From positions 1,984,001 through 2,048,000 of the forward strand of contig JBANDB010000002.1 in assembly GCA_037576215.1 (NCBI GenBank): a stretch of 64,000 nt of DNA, given 5' to 3'. The DNA is from Armillaria gallica (taxonomy: Eukaryota; Basidiomycota; Agaricomycetes; Agaricales; Physalacriaceae). Under the pieces are notes generated by a model. The model was not told where the DNA came from. It did no database searches and saw only the letters and a list, made by a program, of their open reading frames with translations. Shown here one piece after another: positions 36,150 through 47,166 of this stretch (positions are counted from its first letter, which is position 1; the number at the start of each line of letters is the position of its first letter). The translations under genes and the position numbers were made by a program.

Positions 36150-37591
36150 ATGCAGCCCGTCCCCGCAGGTTTTCTCATAGAAAGGCTGTAAGTTATAATC
36201 TTGGACTTGAGTGGTGGTATGCACTAAGGCATCTCATCTCAGGTCTGGACCTTCGGTTGGTCAGATTGCGGCTTTGGTCTATTCAGTCTCTAACACGATC
36301 ATTTAGATCATCGCTTGTCTCTTGCACTGGGGACTCTTCGGAACTCTCTCTGTGCAATTGTGTGCGTCGCCCCGAATCGCTCTCTGGTAGATTGTTTCTA
36401 ATGTGTTCTCGTTAGATCTGTACTATCTTGCATTTCCGAAGGACAGAAAATTCACAAAACGTCTCGTCTATGGCATCTACATTATCGAATTTGTTCAGAC
36501 GATGTTCTTCACCCACGACGCTTTCGCAATGTTCGGGTACGGCTTCGGTGACATCGAAGCCCTGACTAGAATGTATTTTGGTTGGCTAACCGTCCCTATC
36601 ATGAGCGGTATTGGTGCGTACCGCATCGTCTGTTCGTTTCCGCTGCTTATAACCACTACAGTTGCGTATGTCGGACAGGTCTTTTATGCTTGCCGAATCT
36701 TCGTGTTGTCAAAGTCACCAATCGTCCCGATATTTTTGACCTATGTTCGTCAATGTGCTCTCTCTTTGTGACGATCTGGCTCATCTATTTACAGGTATCC
36801 ATGGCAAGCTCTGTAGCAGCTATAATCACGGGCGTCTACTCTTTCCAAGCAGGCAACATCAACATGCTCAATGACAAGAAGACGTCCGTCGCCATCGGAG
36901 TAGGTAACTGACTACGCCACGCGTGTCCATCGTGTTTATCTATGCGTAGATTTGGTGTGGAGCCTCTGCATTGTGTGATATTGTCATCGCTATCTGCATG
37001 ACTTACTATGTGAGCCCTTTCTCTCTTTCAGCTATGTTCATTGATATTGATAACATGTCGTAGCTTACACGCCGTAGTACTAGTTTCCGTCAGACCCAAA
37101 TCCTGGTCACAGAGCTAATTCGTCTTACTATCGAAACGGGATCTGTAACAGGTATTTACTCCGCACCATCCACCGTTGTCACAAGAGTGACACTGCCTAT
37201 GTTCAGCCGTTGTCGCTCTGCTCAACCTTATCCTCTTCTTTGCGTTCCCTCATCAGAATTTCTACGGGACACCAGCCCTCATCATGCCCAAGCTGTATGC
37301 TAATAGCGTTTACATGGTGCTGAATTCGCGAATCCGAATTCTGGGTGGACGGTATACCTATACGTCTTCAACCGATATGATCAGCACGATCGCTAGTAGT
37401 ACGATACGGGATACTAGTTCTCAATCACCACAATATTCATTGGGAACAGATGGGAGGCAAGGACGGGCATCAGTGGTTGCTATAACTAAAGAAGTGCTCA
37501 ACGGCGATTGTGAAACGGGTCCAATGAATGTCAGTCTTTATGGTTCATGTGCTTCATTGGAGCTGATTCTTCCCCCAAGGACAAACTGTAG
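36150..37591 (+). CDS. DUF6534 seven-helix membrane protein, copy 7
   Basis: It starts MQPVPAGFLIERLSGPS and has the ten-exon layout. Segments are LYYLAFPKDRKFTKRLVYG, VAYVGQVFYACRIFVLSKSPIVPIFLTY, VSMASSVAAIITGVYSFQAG, IWCGASALCDIVIAICMTYYL, FRQTQILVTELIRLTIETGSVT and LYANSVYMVLNSRIRILGGR. The C-terminal tail is more divergent than in the other copies (SSTDMISTIASSTIRDTSSQS). The last exon is short, giving DKL and a stop at 37591. It appears intact and is the most diverged complete copy. Confidence 0.82.
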
Positions 37592-37955
37592 GACAAGAGC
37601 ATGGATATGCCGCGTAACTGCTCGAGTACATTTTTTGAGCTAACTCTATGTATGGGAACCCGCCGCTGGTAATAAACACCGATTCCAATTCAAACGTTAC
37701 GACTTTATGTACAATATATCCTGCTCGGATTACATGCATAGTTATCCCTTAGATTGTTTTTTGATTACACAAAAATTGCAACTGTTTTATGTAAATGACA
37801 AGCGACGGACATCTCAGACAAAAACCGTCGACGGAATCCTTCCTTGAAATCCTTCCTTTGTTCACTTTCTTTATTATAGTCGTTATCGAAATGTCTGCAA
37901 CTGCATATGTTTGTAAAATAGGCAACGGGAACCCGATGCATCTGGCCATCAGCTC
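37592..37955. other. 3' flank of DUF6534 copy 7
   Basis: AT-rich spacer similar to 25857-26160, with AATAAA near 37671. No gene. Confidence 0.45.
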
Positions 37956-38771
37956 TAAAGTAGGAGCTGATGGAATAATGGAAAGGCATGGACAGAAACT
38001 CTATACCTAACACCAAGACCAAATTCAGAGGTTTCCGCCACGTTTCGAGGTTCAAGATCACCATGCAAAACACCCAGTGAATGTAATTGCTTCACCGACT
38101 GTACTAGATGTCGCATGAAGGAGCCCGTCAATGAATGATATTCGCAGGCCCGGGACACTCACCATAGTATCCTGGGCATGAACATCTTTACCTCCGACCA
38201 GTCCAGGCCATACGTTTTCTCTAGATTGCCTCCAACATCTTCGAGGCAAAATGAGAACCTGCTTACGGCAGGTCTTTGGAACATCCCATGAAACCTGGGA
38301 ACGAGGGAGCATTCCTTTAGGACCATCTCGTACATGTAGAACTCCCGCCAAACCATGTCCGAGCGGGATTCCGGCACAAGCTTGACGACAAATGGCGCCT
38401 CACGGCCTTCAGCGCGGCACGTCCACATAGTGCTCCATCGGCCGGCCCGAGTCTAGCTTAGAAGTGTTACAACGTCAGGGGTTTTCGTTGGAGGAGCGCG
38501 ACGACAAAGTTACAATAGCAACCGGTGTTGCAGCAAGAATAGCCGAAAGTCTTTCGGCGCGAGGCCGTAGTTCTTGCTCGGAACGCCCAGAGTGTCCATA
38601 AATGGTTGGGAGGCGTGTCGCTTGAAATCTCGCTTACGGGTGTATGGTAAAGAATGGTTCGGTTTGAATGTTAAGCTGAAACTGCGTGAGTGAATAATGA
38701 TACTTTCTTCGCGCAGGGATGCACAAAGGATGCCGCGGAAAGTCTGAACGCAGGTGATAGAAGCAGCGATA
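37956..38771 (-). pseudogene. Protein-kinase-like relic, unit 7
   Basis: It has the same order as unit 5: MDTLGVPSKNYGLAPKDFRLFLLQHRLL, CRAEGREAPFVVKLVPESRSDMVWREFYMYE, VPRFHGMFQRPAVSRFSFCLEDVGG, then in phase SVKQLHSLGVLHGDLEPRN. A deletion follows (ETSEFGLG), so the DFG region is lost. The unit ends GGTGATAGAAGCAGCGATA, where the 15.8-kb element begins. Its natural continuation is found at 54577 onward. Confidence 0.6.
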
Positions 38772-38773
38772 CA

Positions 38774-38793
38774 TCGGGTATATAGACGTTCGG
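38774..38793 (+). repeat. Left terminal inverted repeat of the 15.8-kb element
   Basis: TCGGGTATATAGACGTTCGG. It pairs with 54556-54574 apart from one extra T. It contains AGACGTTC, which recurs as subterminal repeats near 39.4-39.6 kb. Confidence 0.75.
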
Positions 38794-40094
38794 AGTCACC
38801 GTGACAATTGTGACAGGGACAGCCATGGACAGCCACGGTCTCGGCTCGCGCGCGAGAGGATCTGGTCCCGCGGATGGGGAGAGACCAGCCGAGCCGTGAA
38901 TGAAAAAATGAAGATATCTAGTAGAGAGGAAGGAAAGAAAACGGGGACGGCGCAGCGGGGGATAGGAACTAACTAGTATAAGTAGTAGGTAGGCAGGAAA
39001 AGAGAGAATGTACACAGAGTAGTAATATAGTAAATTGCGACGCAAAAAAAATAAATTTGAAAAGAGCAGACAAGACAGACAGACTCACGAAGTCGTCGTT
39101 CCCCTCGCAGGAAGGGAGAACGACAAAGCAGGCGCCATTCTTGGTTATTGCTCTGCTCAGCGCAGCGCAAAATAGATATGTAAAACAGGAAGGAAAATTA
39201 AAAGGAGAGAGGGAGGGACACAGAACCAAAATGAAGGGAGGGGGACAGAATTTTATTTTCTTGGGCGAGTTGCCCGCTGTTTATGTGGCATCGTAGAGAC
39301 CGAGAAAGCACGTCGGAATAGAATACGGAATAGAATAGGAAAAACATGCACCGGAATTTGCCATGGCACACACCTTTGCAGGTTCATCCTTGGTAGGCAT
39401 GCGCGCCTCATGCCGTACCGTGTGCCCCTTGACTTGAACGTCTTTGATCTTTTGAACGTCTTTTCGGCCCGTATCCTGAACGTCTTTTTTCATACCTCAG
39501 CGTGCTTCTGATGCACTTCCTTCCCTGCCAAATTCCTAGGAAGTTGACTAGAGCCTGCAAAAAGACGTTCAGTTTATTCTCACGAGACGGTAAGTGCCCT
39601 ATTACGTGCTAATTATCCCTCTCAAGTCGTGTCGAGACGGCATGCTGTCATGTACCTGTCTCTAGGTCTCTCCTCTCCATTGTTCCTACCACAGGCGAGG
39701 TGACATCACAATCTAATCTACATGCATGCACGTCAAAGAACTATGTTGATAGTGTACATTGTAATTCCGATTTATTTATCCATGTCCCAACTCGAGAATG
39801 AGGAAGAAACCATCAAGATTGTATGCAACAAGGAAAGGTCAGTTCAGTTTGCACAACGTGAGAGTTCTCTTGGCCTATAGCGCCTGTCCGTCTCCGTCGT
39901 GACTATCCTTGCATTGTATGCCGTTAGCAGTGAGATTTGCCTAGCCCTCACTGATTATATCCATCACCGAGACTGCCATCATTGGATGAATCTGATGGAA
40001 GATGCGGTAGACCTTTCCGACACAGGAAACAAATGCAAGATGTGATGATATTTTGTACGAAAAATGCCAACAAGATGTCCCTATTCAAGCTCAA
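38794..40094. other. Left subterminal non-coding region of the element
   Basis: Low-complexity, purine-rich plus strand (38930-39260). Short ORFs look incidental. It holds the GAACGTCTTT repeats described separately. Confidence 0.5.
39436..39570. repeat. Subterminal GAACGTCTTT repeats
   Basis: GAACGTCTTT occurs at 39436-39445, 39454-39463 and 39478-39487, and inverted as AAAGACGTTC at 39561-39570. The core GAACGTCT is also the core of both terminal repeats. Such subterminal copies often bind transposases. Confidence 0.6.
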
Positions 40095-42265
40095 TCACAG
40101 TAATTCCTCCGCATCCAGATAGATACCCGATCTCGTTGTTGCCACTCGGTGTCGACGTTCAGGGACATATTCATCCGAGGTCTTGTGTGACAACTGGCGA
40201 GGAAGAACCGGTGCACGTCCAAAGTACAGGAAAAAAGTATCTGCATAAAATAAAGCAATCTGTTTCTCGAGATCCAGGAATTCCTCCTCTGTCCATCCAG
40301 CAGGCTTGACAGTCTCCAAGGATGCTGGATACCCCCGCCATGTTTTCATAACCTTCTTCATAGCAAAAATACAAGGCGCACGTTCCAGCCACAAGTGGTG
40401 AGCTACCCCATAGTTCGCAGATCCGACATCCAGTTGTCCGGGTAGATGTTGTCCATCTGCAAAGCACCGACTCAGGTCGAAAGCAGATATGCTTGGCCCT
40501 GAACTCGCAGCCGCTCGGTGATGCAGGGCCCTGAACTCGCAGCGAAAGTTGACTTCGCCAAGCTCCCAGCAGATTTCTTGACGTTCCTCTGTCGTGAGTG
40601 ATTGATAGGCCTTTCCTTTCCAAAAGGCCGTAGAGACTTCATTATTGCCACATAGAGGGAAGTCGTCGAGGTAACCGTCCATCATTTTTCTGACCTCCTG
40701 GCGTCGCTTCGTTGCTTTTCCGCCTGATTCGCCGGCCGAATGAAGAAACCCTAGCGCCAAGACTGCACGCCACTCTTGATGGTACAGGTTTGCTGGAACA
40801 CGCTCAGTCACAGTTAGACGAGCGTACAACGGTATTCGCAGGCGCAGCCATGACTCAAGGAATGAGTTCACCTTCTCGTCGGTATTCACGGTGGCAATTA
40901 TGTCTGGTCGAGGAAAGGCATACTGATTTTCACGGGGAATGGCCGTCGGATTAGAAGGAGATGGACGAGCACAAGCATGACAGCGCGCAGGATTTGCATC
41001 AACAGACAGCAGCGCAGTATGCCATGGTTCGAGCAGCGGAGGAAGGAGTGGATGTTGAGGGTCTATCAAGCGGTTAGAATGGCTGGACTTGGGCCGAGGA
41101 TTTTTATGATCTTTAAATACATTAAAACTCTGTGTTATCAAGATAAGGATGTGAATACTTACAAGGAGAATATCGTGAGGATGATGACGGAGCCACAGCC
41201 AGAGGAATGTCGCCGCGACTAAGTATGATTGGCGACGAGATCGCAAAGGGATCCACCCATCGGAGGGAATGCGTTACAAATTCCTGTATCTTGAGGTATT
41301 TCTTGGGATCGCTAGAAGACCCAACAAATACGGAAGGAAGCCTCAGATGACATGGCTCCCCCATGATTGGCGATGTCACAAACGGATAAAGTTCATCAAC
41401 CCGAGTACCAGCAAGATCCTTCATGGGAACCATGCGCCAAATGGGAATGCCAGCTTTGAAGAAACGTTGGACAACGGTAGCATCGTTGGAGAATGCACCC
41501 ACTAGATCCTTATCTACAGGGAGAGACGGGGCATCGCACCCTGGAGCATCCATACGTGGTTTAAAGATCGTCATGTATTCAACAAGTGCTCGTAACTCCC
41601 GGGCAACACGCTGGGTCTCTGCGAATGATAGGCAGACACGAGAAAACGAAGTAGGGAGAGCACGGAGTTGCCCAGTAAGGAGTTCAAGCATGCCCATGTG
41701 CCCACGCATACTGCGCACCATGCTCTCGGTTGCATCGACAGTGCTCGTAGACTCGACAATGATCTGACAAGCTTTCTCCAGCTTAAGAAATGTTGACTTG
41801 CGTAGGTGACCGACGCCCTTCACGATTGCTTGTGGATCACATTCAATGAAGTCGTATTCAGTGAGACGATGGTATAGTGGGTAGAAGGCATCACTAGGCT
41901 CTGGCTCGATGTAGCGAAGACAGGCAAGGTGCGGAAATTGCTCCACATAGGCCTGTGGCCAGTGCAAAGGGTCATCGTGTCCATACCGATAGTCGGCCCG
42001 CATGTAGACTTCACGGTTAACTCCCAAAGGAGGCATGCATATCATAGTGGCATTCGGGGTGATTATAAAGTAGTCGATATCATCGAAGACTGTACCCCAT
42101 TTACCGTCGAACGGTCTGACAGCTGGAGGATGAACTCTTGAGAATGTAGAAAGTGTGATACTGATTGTACGTACGAATGTTTACCGCACGACTGTGCAAC
42201 AGAATTGTTGGGTCTGAGCGAATTTTTGAGGGCGTCAAGTCGGGAGGAGGTAGCATCGGAAGTCC
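40095..42265 (-). CDS. Orphan protein of an expanded Agaricomycete family (5' end unresolved)
   Basis: The certain part is complement(join(40095..41110,41163..42122)). From the internal ATG at 42045 it gives 632 residues. The frame continues upstream (VRPFDGKWGTVFDDIDYFIITPNATM), and an in-phase exon at 42185..42265 (SDATSSRLDALKNSLRPNNSV) fits before it, so the true start lies further upstream, beyond 42300. Recognisable blocks are MRADYRYGHDDPLHWPQAYVEQFP, CLRYIEPEPSDAFYPLYH, DFIECDPQAIVKGVG, and VGAFSNDATVVQRFFKAGIPIWRM. A second half follows, containing CHACARPSP and WRAVLALGFL. I recall related multi-copy proteins of unknown function in mushroom genomes but no enzymatic domain. It is the leftmost gene of the 15.8-kb element and reads toward the left end. 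It has no obvious lesions. Confidence 0.7.
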
Positions 42266-42385
42266 CTGTGAAAGTTCAGTGAGAGTGTCATTGGGGGATA
42301 GGCCCTGAGGAAACGTACAGATAGTTTCCGAGGCCAAAAAAAGGGAATGTGTCAAGAGCAGAGTAATTAACGCGCTTTAGATGGC

Positions 42386-42499
42386 ACCGGCGACGAAAGA
42401 CGTCAAGCGGATACAGCGACGCACTTGCGTCAGCCACGGAAGGGTTTCTCGCCGACGAAAGACGTCAAGCAAGGACGGCGACACAATTGTGTCAACCGA
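42386..42499. repeat. Tandem ~62-bp units with palindromes
   Basis: Two units share GACGAAAGACGTCAAGC (about 42391 and 42453). Each is followed by a dyad: GACGCACTTGCGTC (42418-42431) and GACACAATTGTGTC (42480-42493). The two dyads differ in sequence but both keep the symmetry. Confidence 0.6.
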
Positions 42500-42534
42500 A
42501 AGGGATGAGTAACCGGGATCTTGAACTTGAGGAA

Positions 42535-42715
42535 GACGCGTATTGGTGAATCAATAGATGCCGTCGAGTGGCGAGAGCTTGAAGTTTGGCACAAGTTTTC
42601 GATTCGGAGGCTGACAAGGCGACAAGACGCGTAGCGGTGGATCAGTGGACGTGCGTCGTGGGGAGAGCTCACAGCTTCAAGGGACTTGGCACACGTTTTC
42701 GATGCTGACTAAGCT
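42535..42715. repeat. Tandem ~91-bp repeat, two diverged units
   Basis: Units begin GACGCGTATTGGTG (42535) and GACGCGTAGCGGTG (42626) and share GAGAGCT, TTGGCACA and GTTTTCGAT at matching spacing. Confidence 0.55.
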
Positions 42716-42730
42716 GCATCTCTTATCTGA

Positions 42731-42929
42731 CCGAATCAGTAACTGCCCTTTACCACCTACCGCTCTCCGCTGGCTTGACCCTACTGGGTCGGCCGTTCTG
42801 CTTGACGTCTTTCGTCGGCAGACTTATCTTCTCCTGTCTAACCGAATTACTGCCCTTTCCCTAACGCGCTCTCCGCTGGCTTGACCCTATCGGGTCGGTC
42901 GTTCTGTTTGACGTCTTTCGTCGGCAGAC
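42731..42929. repeat. Tandem ~111-bp repeat, two units
   Basis: CCGAAT...ACTGCCCTTT..CGCTCTCCGCTGGCTTGACCCTA..GGGTCGG..GTTCTG..TTGACGTCTTTCGTCGGCAGAC occurs at 42731-42824 and again at 42842-42929. The TTGACGTCTTTCGTC core is the inverse of the GACGAAAGACGTCAA core at 42.39-42.47 kb. Confidence 0.75.
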
Positions 42930-43249
42930 AACTGGACTTCCACGAGTTATGTCGCCCATGGGCTTTGCGGTATCTCCGGAATTCCCCTTACTAGCGCGAC
43001 CTTGATGGACGCGGTATACGTTGATGTCGGTTGGTGATCGCGCCAAGGGTGACGCAGAGCGAGGACTGGACTGTTTCTGCATTGGTGAAGTCAAGGTATG
43101 TATCGGTTCGTATACTTTTGTTTCCTTTCTCATGGTCCTATCTAGTGACGCTGTTGTGTATTTTGACACGCCATTCTCTCCTCTTCTCAGCAAACCTCCC
43201 ACCATGGTTACTAGCATCCTCCCGACCTCCTCGATCATTTAGTCTCTGT
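42930..43249. other. Spacer before the captured gene fragments
   Basis: ORFs on both strands overlap and resemble nothing known. Nothing else is supported. Confidence 0.35.
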
Positions 43250-44114
43250 TTTCCTAAACACAACAAACCTGCACATCTACCTTCTCCACGGTCCTACATT
43301 CCGTCGTCAGATAGCCGCTGGGACGCATCTCACGTCGCGTAACTTTGGAAACCTTGTCTTGGGAGTTTGCGCGCGTGCGGCCCACCATTCGGATGATCCT
43401 CGTGTCGGGCCTCTTGATCAAGCTGGATGGGAGTGGTATCTTCAGCTTCGGCCTATCCATTTATCCAGATTCTCAAATTCGACGACGCTCTGGGAGCTTC
43501 AGCTTGCGCCGTTGATGGTTTTGTTTTTGTACAGGACGACGTCACCTCAACCTTGTTTCGTACTCATTGGGTTGGGAATTCAGATGGCCCAAGATCTCGG
43601 AGCCCACCGAAAACGCCCTACGACCCTCAAAGAATGGACAGTCGAGGATGAGCTATGGAAGAGAGTATTCTGGGTGCTGGTGGTCATAGATGTGTTTGTC
43701 AGCGCTTTCGACGGAAGGCCGCGAGCAACAACTTCAGAAAAGTAAGGATCGATGCTTTCCATAATGCCGTCAGCTTATCATGCATTAACTTTGATTTAGA
43801 TTACCCTTTCGAAGTCGACGAAGAATTTTGGCCAGGAGAACCACTTTCTGATCCAGAAAATCCATGGGCTCAACCTTCGCAGAAACCCGCTAATGTCGTG
43901 ACATGGATATTATGCATCAAACTACTGGATATCCTCAGTTTTGCTCAAGTAACAATTGTTCGTCGGTTCTCACCTCTCAAGTTATCACGGCTTATATGAA
44001 GTATAGTATTCAATTAAACGGTCTGAATATTGGGACGCTATATCAACATCTAAATGGCACGAGAACGTCGCCGTCGAGCTAGATTCCGCTCTGAACAAAT
44101 GGATAGACTCAATA
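43250..44114 (+). pseudogene. Fragment of a fungal transcription factor (Fungal_trans middle-homology domain)
   Basis: In Zn(II)2Cys6 regulators this domain follows the DNA-binding cluster. The fragment begins LHIYLLHGPTFRRQIAAGTHL and continues GNLVLGVCARAAHHSDDPRV, LIGLGIQMAQDLGAHRKRP, VEDELWKRVFWVLVVIDVFVSAFDGRPRATTSE. A 47-base in-phase intron (43743-43772 region) follows, then NFDLDYPFEVDEEFW, ILCIKLLDILSFAQ, a second intron, and YSIKRSEYWDAISTSKW...ALNKWIDSI. Splice sites and frame are intact throughout. The zinc cluster and the C-terminal end are both missing: the reading frame passes directly into fatty acid synthase sequence at about 44115. Confidence 0.8.
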
Positions 44115-47107
44115 CAGACACCAACCATCGTGAAGGTTGGTTTTGTTAGTGCCGGATAGCACATCGAATTAGCTTGTGGAGGCTTCTATAACACTGCCGC
44201 TCTCCATGCAAAAGTTGCCGAGGTTCGAACTAAGATTCCTACACAGTTCACCTTCCAACTCCCTCTCTGGTAGGAGATGAGAAAGCAGCGTCTTCCCATA
44301 GAAGGATTCTGTGTTGCAGCCAGTATCTCACTGAGAAAGCCGTCGAGATCATTGGTGTCTCGAGCAATATCAAGCACGTCTCTTTTAAACCCGGTTCTAT
44401 CGATATCATTCGACAGGATATTAACAATGACAACATTGTCTCCGTCAATCCCGACTTTTCCATCCATCATCCTCCTGCAGGTGGTCATCATTCTTACGAG
44501 GACTTCCACCAGTCCATTCTCGTGACCTATCGCGCCATTCGTCAACACCGCAACGTCAGCCTTGTCGCCGGCTCTGGCTTTGGAGCGGCTGATGATGTTT
44601 ATCCCTACTTAACTGGCCCATGGTCTGTAGAGCGCTTTGGTGTGCAGCCGATACCCTTCGATGGATGTATGTTTGCCAGGCATGTCGTGGTGGCCAAGGA
44701 GGCTCATACGAGTCCTTCGGTCAAGGATCTCATCGTCGCTGCGCCTGGCCTGGTGTCGACGATGTATGACAAGCCCACTGGTGGCATTCTCATATTCCGT
44801 TCAGAGTTGAGTGAGCCTATTCACAAGGTGGCCACGAGGGCCGTCAAGTTGTGGAGGGACCTCAACGATACAGTATTCGGTTTGGCAAAGGAGAAGCGTG
44901 CAGCTTGGCTGGTTGAACGCCATGACGAGGTTGAACAAGGACTTCAGAAAGCCTTGGTTTGCATGGGAGAAGGATAGATCAGTTGCTCGTGCGCTCAGCG
45001 ATATGACCTACGAGGAAGTGTCGCTGCGTATGGTTCATCTTATGTTCGTCTCTCATCAATCCCGTTGGGGCGATCCCTCGAAGAACCTCACCGGTGACTG
45101 GTTGCGACGCATCAAGGAGCGTTTTACTGGAGATAACGGGCAAATCTAGCAAGCCATCGGTGTTGCAACTGTACACTTCTCTCCTTTGCCTTTCATCCAA
45201 TCGTTTGTTGGTGGTACGATGCAATTGTTAGCGGCAGAGGATTCGGCATTCTTCCACGCCATCTCCAAGAGGCGTGGAGAAGCCCGTTCACTTCATTCCT
45301 GTTCTTGATGTTTCGTTTGAAGTCTGGTTCAAGAAGGTATGCCCATAACTCGCAGTTTCTTTCACGTTTCTAACAAGGTTTGTTGTAGGATTCATTGTGG
45401 GCCGCTGAAGATATCGAGGTCGTCTTCGATCAAGATCCTCAGCGAGTGTGTAATTTGCAGGGTCCGATGGCTGTCAAGCACTCCAAGGTCAAAGATGAAC
45501 CCATCAAGGGCTTACTCGGCAACATTAACTCGTCTCTCATTCAACGTGTTCTTGAATCCCGATACGGCGGCGACCTTGCCAAAGTCCCTGTCGTCGATTA
45601 CTTTGCACCCAATCCCTCAACAACCGTTGTATGCCCGAAGGTCAAGATCTCGGAAGCATCTGGACGTCGTGTTTATGAATTCGGATCCAGTTTGCCTTCT
45701 CCCTCGGTGTGGTTTGAGACGCTCGCCGGTCCTCGTTCAAGGGTCTGAATACATCGACAACCCTATGCGTCGTCTTCTCATTCCTCCAGCTAACCAGAAG
45801 GTTGTTGTATCTTCATCATCTGTTTCCATCTACGGGGCTGCTTTCAACGCCGTAGAGATCAAGTTCGACAAAGCTTCCAAACTCAACAACGTCACCTTGT
45901 TTGAGGATCGCCAGGATTCCTCAGTGTCTCTCTCTTTGCAGTTCAAGTACGTTCCGTCCGTCGATGGGCTTTGCGCCCATTCACGAAATTGTGACGGGAA
46001 GGAACACTCGCATACCGGAAGCTATCTATGGTTTGGTGACGACGGCTCATTACCGGAGCTCAACGTCGGCGATGTTTTCCTGGTCCGGAGGTAGTCATCG
46101 AGGCTGCAGCTGTCAAGCAGTTCTGTACCGTTATCGGTAACCAAGTCGAGTCTTTCAAGACTGCTCGCAAGGACACTTCGGCGCCCATGGGCTTCGCCAT
46201 TGTCAGGGGTGGCAGGTCAGTCTTTCCTTCATTCCATGTAGCGTTTCCCTTATTAATCACCTTGTTTATAGGCTATCATGAAGTCGATTTTCCCCGCTTC
46301 GATCGACGGTGATCTTTTGAAGCTCGTCCATCTGTTCAATGGTTTCCGTATGACTCATGGAGCCCGGCCTCTCACAGTGGGCGACGTTTGCCAGGCAATT
46401 GCTCAGATTGTTTCCGTCACCAACCAATTCGAGTGAGGGCAAGATTGTCAAGGTCAAGGGTACTGTTCAACGAGACGGATCCCCTGTAGTGGAAGTTGTC
46501 TCGGCTTTCCTCTACCGTGGCCGCTTCTCTGACTATGAGAACACCTTTGATACCTCTAAAGAGCCGGATCATGTCGTCGAGATTACTTCCGATGCGGAAG
46601 TTGGAGTTCTCTAGTCGAAAGAATGGTTCGAGCGGGAACTCGACCCTCCAGCCCGGAACGTCCCTCATTTTCCGCCTTCAGTCTCACGTCTTGTTCAAAG
46701 ACAGGACGCAGTTCCGTGAACTCACTGTTTTTGGAGACATCTTTATTCGCAACAACCTCAAGCAGATGATCAAAGTCGGGTCTATTGATTTCCAACAAGA
46801 AAATTGCCATGGAGACCCTCTCCTCGCCTATGTGCAACGACATGGCAAGGCCGACGAGCTCCTCTATACCCTCCCGAACGGCGACTACACTATGACAGAG
46901 GTCGACACAACTTTCAACGCGCCTCTGACGAACGAACCTTACTCAAAGATTTCCGGAGATTTCAACCCAATCCACGTTAATCCTTATTTCTCTTGTTATG
47001 CGTCGTTGCCTGCCACAATCACCCATGGTTTGTGGAGTAGTGCGGCGACCCGCCGTTATGCTGAAAGTGTCGCGGCTCAAGGTCATCCTGAGCGTATCCG
47101 TCATTGA
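44115..47107 (+). pseudogene. Fatty acid synthase fragment (enoyl reductase to MaoC-type dehydratase region)
   Basis: It matches the beta part of fungal type I FAS in order. First come TPTIVKVGFVSAG and HIELACGGFYN, then IKHVSFKPGS, GGHHSYEDFHQ, SLVAGSGFGAADDVYPYLTG, FGVQPIPFDG and VAKEAHTSPSVKDLIVAAPG. Next are MTYEEVSLRMV, DSLWAAEDIEVVFDQDPQRV and KFDKASKLNNVTLFEDR. Last are LSSTVAASLTMRTP-frame material, then ISGDFNPIHVNPYFSCYASLPATITHGLWSSAATRRYAE and HPERIRH. Stops at 44157-44159 and 44271-44273 and several frame changes (near 44960, 45300, 45725, 46080, 46430, 46610) make it non-functional. It lacks the acyltransferase and everything after the dehydratase. Similarity ends at 47107, next to a hairpin. 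Confidence 0.85.
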
Positions 47108-47166
47108 ATTATGACGTATTTGCACCTGTCGAATCCTGATTTTTGGATGTGCAAGTACGTCATAAT
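47108..47166. repeat. 18-bp inverted repeat (hairpin) at the end of the FAS fragment
   Basis: ATTATGACGTATTTGCAC (47108-47125) pairs with GTGCAAGTACGTCATAAT (47149-47166) with one mismatch and a 23-base loop. It starts where FAS similarity ends. Confidence 0.7.

Noticed and set aside
44115..47107. A functional fatty acid synthase gene
   Set aside because: There are at least two in-frame stops and several frameshifts, and most catalytic domains are missing.
43250..47166. Calling the TF/FAS chimera a Helitron
   Set aside because: A 3' hairpin is present, but I found neither a CTRR end at the right distance nor a Rep/helicase gene. The capture mechanism stays open.
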